A stretch of 38,014 nt of DNA, taken from contig JALHHX010000016.1 in the NCBI GenBank assembly GCA_022837245.1, positions 1 through 38,014 of the forward strand. The letters are read 5' to 3'. The translations under genes and the position numbers were made by a program. Positions 15,227 through 20,883 of the stretch are shown here, piece by piece. The notes under the pieces are model-generated. The model did no database searches and was not told the DNA's origin. It saw only the letters and a list, made by a program, of their open reading frames with translations. This stretch comes from Lentisphaerota bacterium. GTDB lineage: Bacteria; Verrucomicrobiota; Kiritimatiellia; RFP12; UBA3636. Every line of letters begins with the position of its first letter. The first letter of the stretch is position 1.

Positions 15227-16099
15227 ATGAACCCGTACAAGCAGTTCCTGTCGGATTTGTATGCGATCGAGTACAAAGGTTTTTCGTGTCGCAGTGGTTT
15301 CCCGCATGCTCAACATGCGGCACACTGGCACAGCGAAATCGAGGTGAATTTTATCGATAAAGGTTCGGTTTCGTACCTCTGGCAAGGTTCCATTATTTCG
15401 CTCGAGAGCCAGAGCCTTTCTGTTTTTTGGGGCGGCCTCCCGCATCAGGTCGTGGACGCCTCGGAGGATGCGGAATGTTACTGGGTGTACATTCCTCTGC
15501 CTTGGGTGGTGCAATGGCAGCTCCCCGGAGATCTCACCACGGCGTTGCTGAACGGGAAGTTTTTCAGCCTGCCCCACGAAGACGCGGCCGATGCCGGTCT
15601 AGGCTCTATCAAGGAGTGGATGCGGAATCTGGAGAACACCGAACAAACCCAGGAGATCCGCACTATCGTTCTGCTGGAACTGGAGGCCCACATGAGGCGG
15701 CTGGCGCTTGCGAAGCTTTCCGAGCCGGTGAAGAACGCCGCGAAGGATCAGAAGAAGTTGTCTGCGTCGCTAAGCCGTCTGGAGGAGATGGTGCAGATGA
15801 TAGCACGCGAATACAAGAACCAAGTGTCGCTTGATGGCATAGCGGAGTCGGCCGGGTTGCATCCAAATTACGCATGTGGGCTGTTCAGCCAGGCATGCGG
15901 CATTTCGCCCCATACGTATTTGAACAGGCTGCGCATAACGCATGCGCAGAGGTTGCTTGCCACTACGGACATGAAGATCGTCGATATAGCCATGGACGCG
16001 GGGTTCGCATCGCTTAGCCGATTCTACGCGATTTTCATGGATGAATGCCAGTGCACGCCCTCTGCGTACCGCAAGCGCTTTATTCCACCGAAGAATTAG
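15227..16099 (+). CDS. AraC family transcriptional regulator
   Basis: A DNA-binding regulator with an N-terminal cupin-like sensory domain (about 15-175; HAQHAAHWHSEIEVNFIDKGSV resembles the HxHxxxE strand of AraC cupins) and a C-terminal double helix-turn-helix (about 190-290). The second half shows the family signature: VSLDGIAESAGLHPNYACGLFSQACGISPHTYLNRLRI, then IVDIAMDAGFASLSRFYAIFMDECQCTPSAYRKRF. From the Met at 15227 it has 290 residues; an ATG at 15218 would add three but overlaps the -10 box. It is divergent from the 1448-aa gene and shares an upstream motif with it and the 662-aa gene. Control of carbohydrate-related genes is inferred from context. Confidence 0.85.
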   Translation: MNPYKQFLSDLYAIEYKGFSCRSGFPHAQHAAHWHSEIEVNFIDKGSVSYLWQGSIISLESQSLSVFWGGLPHQVVDASEDAECYWVYIPLPWVVQWQLPGDLTTALLNGKFFSLPHEDAADAGLGSIKEWMRNLENTEQTQEIRTIVLLELEAHMRRLALAKLSEPVKNAAKDQKKLSASLSRLEEMVQMIAREYKNQVSLDGIAESAGLHPNYACGLFSQACGISPHTYLNRLRITHAQRLLATTDMKIVDIAMDAGFASLSRFYAIFMDECQCTPSAYRKRFIPPKN

Positions 16100-16120
16100 G
16101 AGCGCCTGGCGTCGGCTCAG

Positions 16121-17452
16121 TCAATCCTTGAGATTGCGTAAATCTTTGACGCGTTTTGATTTGCCTTCGAAGCGCTCAAGCGTGTTCGGCTGCTCCAGGG
16201 CGACCTTCATGTGCAGCCCGGTCACGCCCGCGATTCCGGCTACGATGCGGTCGCGAATTGCGTTGAGCTCGGAGATGGAATCGACCATGCTGTTGGGCTT
16301 GAGTTCGACGTGTACAGTGACTTCGTCCATAGATTTCGGGCGTGACACCTCGATCATGTAGTGCGGCGATGCCTCCTGTATAGCGAGCAGCGCCGCCTCG
16401 ATCTGGGAGGGATACACGTTGACGCCGCGAATGATGAGCATGTCGTCCGTGCGCCCGGTGATGCGCGACATTCGCACAGAGGTGCGGCCGCAAGGGCAGG
16501 CGGCGTTGTCCAGGCGCGAAATATCGCGTGTGCGGTAGCGTATCAAAGGGAAGGCTTCTTTGTTGAGCGTGGTGAAAACGAGTTCTCCCTCCTCCCCCTC
16601 CTCCACTGGCTCAAGCGTTTCGGGGTTGATGCATTCGACAATGAAATGGTCTTCTGCCACGTGCATGCCGTTGCGGAAAGCGCACTCGCCCGAGATGCCG
16701 GGTCCCTGCACTTCGCTGAGGCCGTAGTTGTTCTCGACATATATGCCTAGTCCCTCCTCCATGCGACGGCGCATTGCTTCCGTCCAAGGCTCGGATCCAA
16801 GGAACATGCCTTTTAGGTTCAAGGAGGATCGGTCAATGGCGCCCGACTGGATGCCGTCCGCCAAATGGAGCGCGTACGATGGCGTGCAGATCAGGAAATC
16901 GGCACCCAAGTCCTGGAGCAGCACTAGCTGGCGGGCGGTATTTCCGCTCGATGCGGGCAGAACGGCTGCACCTACGCGCTCGATGCCCTGGTGGAGGCCG
17001 AAGCCGCCGGTGAAAAGTCCATAGCCAAAGGCGACTTGGGCAGTCATGCCGGGGCGAAGGCCACCCGCATATAGGAAGCGCGCGCAGAGGTTGACCCAGT
17101 TGTCCATGTCAGACTTCGAGTATGCCACGAAAGTCGGTTTGCCGGTTGAGCCGGACGAACCATGGAATCGCACGACCTCGCTTCGCGGTATGGCGAGGTA
17201 TCCGAGGGGATAGTTTTCGCGTAGATCGGCCTTCGTCGTGAATGGCAGGCGGCGGATGTCGTCGAGTGCCTTTATATCGTCGGGCTTCACCCCCGCGTCG
17301 TCAAACGCCCTTGTATAGGCGGGCACACTGGCATAAACGCGAGCCACAAGCGTCCGTAGCTTCTGGAGCTGCAGTGCTCGCAATTCGCCCTTGGGCATGC
17401 ATTCCTTTTCTTTTTGCCAGAAAACGTTTTCGACTAGAGGTTTGGTGTTCAT
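16121..17452 (-). CDS. Phenylacetate-CoA ligase family protein (PaaK-like), copy 1
   Basis: An adenylate-forming enzyme that activates an aryl acid (phenylacetate or a related aromatic-amino-acid product) to its CoA thioester using ATP. It has 443 residues from the ATG at 17452, preceded by AGGA; a TTG at 17482 would overlap the upstream gene and is disfavoured. Motifs: nucleotide loop FHGSSGSTGKPTFVAYS (about 97-113), GLFTGGFGLHQG, YGLSEVQGPGISGEC, the YRTRDIS segment, and the C-terminal hinge GRTDDMLIIRGVNVYPSQIE. Length fits PaaK. It is the last of three genes, 22 bp after the ACT gene. Substrate is not decided; the close paralogue two genes upstream suggests different specificities. Confidence 0.85.
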   Translation of the reverse strand: MNTKPLVENVFWQKEKECMPKGELRALQLQKLRTLVARVYASVPAYTRAFDDAGVKPDDIKALDDIRRLPFTTKADLRENYPLGYLAIPRSEVVRFHGSSGSTGKPTFVAYSKSDMDNWVNLCARFLYAGGLRPGMTAQVAFGYGLFTGGFGLHQGIERVGAAVLPASSGNTARQLVLLQDLGADFLICTPSYALHLADGIQSGAIDRSSLNLKGMFLGSEPWTEAMRRRMEEGLGIYVENNYGLSEVQGPGISGECAFRNGMHVAEDHFIVECINPETLEPVEEGEEGELVFTTLNKEAFPLIRYRTRDISRLDNAACPCGRTSVRMSRITGRTDDMLIIRGVNVYPSQIEAALLAIQEASPHYMIEVSRPKSMDEVTVHVELKPNSMVDSISELNAIRDRIVAGIAGVTGLHMKVALEQPNTLERFEGKSKRVKDLRNLKD

Positions 17453-17474
17453 CCCTTTGATTTTCCTATGTCTC

Positions 17475-17903
17475 CTATTCAAACAAATCTATATCTGCGA
17501 GCACGTTGACCCCGGCCTCACGGAGGGCTTCGGTGGCCTTGTCGGGGTCGTCGAAGCGGAAGACAAGCACAGCGCGCCCGCTCTTGTGGAAAGTGAACGC
17601 GTAGACGTACTCGATGTTGACACCGGCCTTGCCTATTATTTCCACGATGCGGTGCATCCCGCCGGGTTTGTCATCGACTTCGACGGCGCACACCTCGCGG
17701 AGCTGCACAAGGTATCCCGCCTCCTCCAGCTTCTGGGCGGCGAGCTTCCATTCTTTTACGATGAGGCGCAGTATTCCGAACTGCTGCGTGTCGGCAAGCG
17801 ACAGCGTTATGATGTTGATGCCGTTGTCGGCAAGCGTCTTGCATATCCCGCCCAGATGCCCGGGCTTGTTCTGGAGAAATACGGCCAACTGCTGGATTTT
17901 CAT
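17475..17903 (-). CDS. Tandem ACT-domain protein
   Basis: A 142-residue protein made of two ACT domains (about 3-65 and 70-140), the small ligand-binding fold that senses amino acids. The first begins QQLAVFLQNKPGHLGGICKTLADNGINI and the second EVDDKPGGMHRIVEIIGKAGVNIEYVYAF, each with the typical P-G-x-L/M turn. The ATG at 17903 has an ideal AAAGGAG 7 bp upstream; longer readings are not supported. It lies between two PaaK-like ligase genes, a common arrangement with aromatic amino acid and 2-oxoacid metabolism, suggesting it senses an aromatic amino acid. The ligand is not proven. Confidence 0.85.
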   Translation of the reverse strand: MKIQQLAVFLQNKPGHLGGICKTLADNGINIITLSLADTQQFGILRLIVKEWKLAAQKLEEAGYLVQLREVCAVEVDDKPGGMHRIVEIIGKAGVNIEYVYAFTFHKSGRAVLVFRFDDPDKATEALREAGVNVLADIDLFE

Positions 17904-17960
17904 TGTGTGCTCCTTTGACTTTGGTTGAGTTATGCGGAAATTGCCGGACAAGCCGTGCGC

Positions 17961-19298
17961 CTATTGCCGTCCTCGCAAGTCGGTGACGCGTCTGGCTTTG
18001 CCTTCGCTGCGAGGCAGCGAGTTTGGTTCGGCCAGGGTTACGGTGGCGGCGATGTTGATAATACGGTGGATGGATTCGGCGATCTGGGCGCGGAGCTTCT
18101 CGATTTCACTGATTTTGTCGCTGAATTTCTCGCGCGGGATTTCGACCTGCACTTCCAGTTTGTCGAGGTTGTTCTCGCGCGTGACGATTATCGCGTAATG
18201 CGGCAACGCTCCATCGACGGAGAGAAGCCCCGCTTCGATCTGCGAGGGGAATATGTTTACGCCGCGTATTATGAGCATGTCGTCAGTGCGCGCGTGTATG
18301 CGCCGTATGCGGCGGATGCGGCGGCCGCATTCGCATGGATCAGGGCCGATCACCGAGAGGTCGCGCGTGCGGTAGCGGATCATGGGCATAGCCTGTTTTG
18401 TGAGGGTTGTGAAGACCAGTTCGCCCTCCTCGCCGTCAGGCAGCGGCTCGAGGGTTTCTGGATCGAGTATTTCCGGGTAGAAATGGTCTTCGAAAATGTG
18501 CAGCCCGTGGTGTTCCTTGCACTCGATTCCGACTCCCGGGCCGCAGATCTCCGTCAGCCCGTATATGTCGAAAGCCTCAATTCCAGCCTCCTCCTCTATG
18601 TGGCGGCGCATTTCGTCCGTCCACGGTTCGGCGCCGAAGACTCCGACCCGTAGGGGCAGGTCGCGCATGTCGACGCCCTGCGCCTTGGCGGCGTCGATCA
18701 GGTGGAGGAAGTAGCTGGGCGTGCAGCTCACGGCGGTCGCGCCGAAATCACGCATTAGCATTATCTGGCGCTCTGAATTGCCGCCCGAGACGGGCACCAC
18801 CGTTAGCCCGAGGTCCGTCGCGCCTTGATGCAACCCGAGCCCACCGGTGAAAAGCCCGTAGCCGTACGCGTTTTGGATGATGTCGCCAGCGCCGAGGCCG
18901 CATGCCGCAAGCGCGCGCTGCACACATTCGCTCCAAAGGCGCAGGTCATCTTTCGTGTAAGCCACGACGATCGGCTTGCCGGTCGTGCCGGATGATGCGT
19001 GGAAGCGCACGATTTCGCTCATTGGCGTGGCGAAAAGCCCAAAGGGATACGTGTCGCGCAGGTCAGACTTGGTAAAAGTCGGGAGAATCGCTATGTCTTC
19101 CAGGTTCTTGATGTGCTCTGGCCTGACGCCGCGCTCGACGCAGCGGTTGCGGAAGAGTTCGACACGGTCGTAAGTGTACTTCACGAGAGACTTCAGGCGG
19201 TGGAGTTGCAATTCGCGCAGCTGCTCCTGGGGCATGAAGTCGGGCGCGCTGACCGGCATTACAGGGGAGTTCTGGTCGTTCCAGTAGTTAGAATTCAT
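17961..19298 (-). CDS. Phenylacetate-CoA ligase family protein (PaaK-like), copy 2
   Basis: A second aryl-CoA ligase of 445 residues (start at 19298, MNSNYWNDQ), first gene of the operon. Motifs: FHASSGTTGKPIVVAYT loop, GLFTGGLGLHQGATDLG, VSGGNSERQ, YGLTEICGPGVGIEC, YRTRDLS, an Arg-rich segment CECGRRIRRIRRIHARTDDMLIIRGVNIFPSQIE and C-terminal NSLPRSEGKARRVTDLR. It retains the canonical SSGTTGKP, whereas copy 1 has SSGSTGKP. The two proteins are colinear along their length. A good promoter lies 70-100 bp upstream. It probably activates indole-, phenyl- or arylacetate from amino acid degradation; this is inferred from the family. Confidence 0.87.
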   Translation of the reverse strand: MNSNYWNDQNSPVMPVSAPDFMPQEQLRELQLHRLKSLVKYTYDRVELFRNRCVERGVRPEHIKNLEDIAILPTFTKSDLRDTYPFGLFATPMSEIVRFHASSGTTGKPIVVAYTKDDLRLWSECVQRALAACGLGAGDIIQNAYGYGLFTGGLGLHQGATDLGLTVVPVSGGNSERQIMLMRDFGATAVSCTPSYFLHLIDAAKAQGVDMRDLPLRVGVFGAEPWTDEMRRHIEEEAGIEAFDIYGLTEICGPGVGIECKEHHGLHIFEDHFYPEILDPETLEPLPDGEEGELVFTTLTKQAMPMIRYRTRDLSVIGPDPCECGRRIRRIRRIHARTDDMLIIRGVNIFPSQIEAGLLSVDGALPHYAIIVTRENNLDKLEVQVEIPREKFSDKISEIEKLRAQIAESIHRIINIAATVTLAEPNSLPRSEGKARRVTDLRGRQ

Positions 19299-19329
19299 CG
19301 AAGTGTGGCATATATTTAGTTGCAAGCGT

Positions 19330-19347
19330 GCCGCGTAAGTGCGCGGC
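19330..19347. other. Leader hairpin of the ligase operon
   Basis: GCCGCG (19330-19335) pairs with CGCGGC (19342-19347) around a 6-nt loop, inside the predicted 60-nt 5' leader. It could affect translation or RNA stability. Confidence 0.4.
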
Positions 19348-19366
19348 GTGCAGAAAATCACGGTGG

Positions 19367-19395
19367 ATTCTAACACCCGTGGAATGCGAATGCAA
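19367..19395 (-). promoter_or_regulatory. Sigma70-type promoter of the ligase/ACT operon
   Basis: On the minus strand TTGCAT (19390-19395), a 17-bp spacer and TAGAAT (19367-19372). This is a good match in both boxes at optimal spacing and would start RNA near 19359. Confidence 0.55.
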
Positions 19396-19475
19396 AGAAA
19401 TTCGATTCGAGGTGTACTGGCGGAATTGGCAGCCGACGCAGCCACGCGAAGGCTCTTGCACAGTGGTCACCTCAC

Positions 19476-19499
19476 GCGAAGTCGCGAAGGAGCGAAGCA
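19476..19499. repeat. Short 8-bp-period GCGAAG repeat
   Basis: Three GCGAAG hexamers at 8-bp spacing (19476, 19484, 19492). Another CGCGAAGG lies near 19446. It is part of the repeat-rich non-coding stretch. Confidence 0.6.
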
Positions 19500-19860
19500 T
19501 TGCTGCCGTGACTTTTGCTCAAACAGGAAGCCTGCGGGAAAGAGCCTGCCCGCAGGGAGTGAATAAAAGCTTTGCGGGCGGATGGCGCGGAGCACATGCA
19601 CCTACACTCGCCTGTGGATAGCGCAGTGCAAGTGGTCTAATGCCAGCACGGGCTTTACACAATAAAAGCGCAGGGCTTTTTACCCACTCCCGGCAAGCAG
19701 GCTCTGCTTGCCTGCTTCATGCAGGTTCTTTGCCGCGGGGCGGCGGCAGGGGACTGCCGCCATCCAACCTTTGCTGAGGGCGGCGGACCGCCGCTCCACA
19801 CCTCTTGCCACGGGGCGGAGCGGAAGCTCCGCGCACCCAGCGCTCTTGCCGCACGAAAGA
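19500..19860. other. Non-coding stretch with serial GC-rich hairpins
   Basis: No credible gene lies between 19299 and 19914 (about 616 bp). The stretch contains several strong hairpins: CTGCGGG with CCCGCAG near 19530-19557, then 19692-19712 (9-bp stem, 3-nt loop), 19742-19761 (8-bp stem, GGGA loop), 19780-19794 (palindrome) and 19815-19832 (7-bp stem, GGAA loop). A flanking motif resembling TCTTGCC(G/A)CGGGGCGG precedes two of them. They look like clustered dispersed palindromic elements rather than terminators. Confidence 0.6.
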
Positions 19861-19909
19861 CCTAGAACCTACGGCCTAAGGCCTAATACCTAAACCCTAG
19901 AGCCTAGAC
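19861..19909. repeat. Seven phased CCTANNN heptamers
   Basis: Seven consecutive 7-bp units all begin CCTA while the other three bases vary: GAA, CGG, AGG, ATA, AAC, GAG, GAC. The array ends 5 bp from the lipoprotein stop codon. Read on the minus strand it is a TAGG-NNN series immediately after that gene. Confidence 0.85.
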
Positions 19910-19914
19910 TTCGG

Positions 19915-20727
19915 TTATTCAACCACGTCAGTGCGGCCGGGGGCGACAGCGCCTCCTGTGCCATGGATGTCGTAGGTGTTTCTGCCGGAGATCCAGGTAC
20001 CGTCAAGGATGCGTGTGCCGCTGCTGCTATCAAGCGTTCCGACCATCTTGTTGTTCTTGCTGGAAACTTCGTACTGGGCGTTGTAGCCGTTGCCGACTTG
20101 GTTCACCTTGCCGAATTGTCCTTCCATGACGATGCCGTTGGAGAGGTTGAAGCGGAGGCGCTGCCCAGTCTGCGTAACTGTGATAGACTTGATCTTCACG
20201 CCCTGGTCGGGTGTGACGCCGCCGTCGGATCCACCGGAAACAGCTTCGGTATATGCGTATGCAGCCTTGATGGTGCCAGTGTTCGGGAAATCCGCGTCGC
20301 TGAAAGTGTTGACCGTAAACGACCAGGCACCGGAACCGTAGTTGATGCTGCCGTTTCCAGCCGCCGGCGTGTTGCCCGTCAGCTGACCGCTGCCATTGTC
20401 GGTGTAGATGAATCCGCCCGCTGTGATCTGAACTGAACCCGCGACAACGCCGCCATGAAGCTTGCCTGAGTAGGCGCGCGTGCCGAAAGTGTACGAACCA
20501 ACATTTTCTGAAACGCTGATTGTGCGGTACTCGTCGGAAGGCGTCGTGGGGGTGGTGGTGCCTCCGCCGGAGACCGTCGTGCCAACACGGTACGTCGCGG
20601 AGAAGTTCATGTTGTCATAGCTGTTGCTCCAGGATTCGTCGGAACTGGAACCGGTCCATTCGCACCCGGCGAAAAGAACCGAGCAAAGTGCTGATACTGT
20701 CAAAATTTTTGTTACTGCTGAGCGCAT
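19915..20727 (-). CDS. Lipoprotein of unknown function
   Basis: A 270-residue lipoprotein. The N-terminus has a type II signal with lipobox LFAGC (Cys22), followed by a Ser/Thr/Gly-rich linker (to about residue 65). The remainder is rich in beta-strand-like sequence (TISVSENVGSYTFGTRAYSGKLHGG, GQLTGNTPAAGNGSINYGSGAWSF, ITVTQTGQRLRFNLSNGIVMEGQFGKV). I do not recognise a family. The start is supported by TTGGAG 9 bp upstream and by a good promoter. It probably sits on the inner leaflet of the outer membrane or is surface-exposed. It has its own promoter, so it is likely separate from the upstream secreted-protein operon. Confidence 0.72.
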   Translation of the reverse strand: MRSAVTKILTVSALCSVLFAGCEWTGSSSDESWSNSYDNMNFSATYRVGTTVSGGGTTTPTTPSDEYRTISVSENVGSYTFGTRAYSGKLHGGVVAGSVQITAGGFIYTDNGSGQLTGNTPAAGNGSINYGSGAWSFTVNTFSDADFPNTGTIKAAYAYTEAVSGGSDGGVTPDQGVKIKSITVTQTGQRLRFNLSNGIVMEGQFGKVNQVGNGYNAQYEVSSKNNKMVGTLDSSSGTRILDGTWISGRNTYDIHGTGGAVAPGRTDVVE

Positions 20728-20795
20728 GTTTTGGTCTCCAACTTTGGTAATTTAGGATTTATTGAGAATGCTTTTTAGGTGCTTCTATTCTTGAA

Positions 20796-20824
20796 AGTAT
20801 AATTCAGGGGAAAAATTAAATCAA
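20796..20824 (-). promoter_or_regulatory. Sigma70-type promoter of the lipoprotein gene
   Basis: TTGATT (20819-20824), 17-bp spacer, TATACT (20796-20801) on the minus strand, about 70 bp before the start codon. Confidence 0.55.
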
Positions 20825-20843
20825 CACGGATGTTGATGATACG

Positions 20844-20874
20844 GGGCGCGTTTTTTTTGCGGACGCGCCCCGCA
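20844..20874 (-). terminator. Hairpin after the giant secreted protein gene
   Basis: GGGGCGCG and CGCGCCCC form an 8-bp stem with a 13-nt loop that contains the T8/A8 tract. It sits directly after the stop codon of the gene ending at 20884. Because the homopolymer is in the loop, it is not a textbook intrinsic terminator. Confidence 0.4.
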
Positions 20875-20883
20875 TTCTATCTA

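Noticed and set aside
19412..19500. tRNA-Leu-like start (TGGCGGAATTGGCAG resembles a leucine tRNA D-arm)
   Set aside because: No matching anticodon loop (position 33 is not T), no T-arm consensus and no acceptor pairing follow. It may be a chance match or an old remnant.
19328..19621. 97-codon plus-strand reading frame in the gene-free stretch
   Set aside because: It runs through hairpins and short repeats, has no ribosome binding site and a composition unlike neighbouring proteins.
19861..19909. Telomere-like end repeat
   Set aside because: Units vary in three of seven positions and lie inside the chromosome between genes; no hairpin-telomere or linear replicon gene is present.
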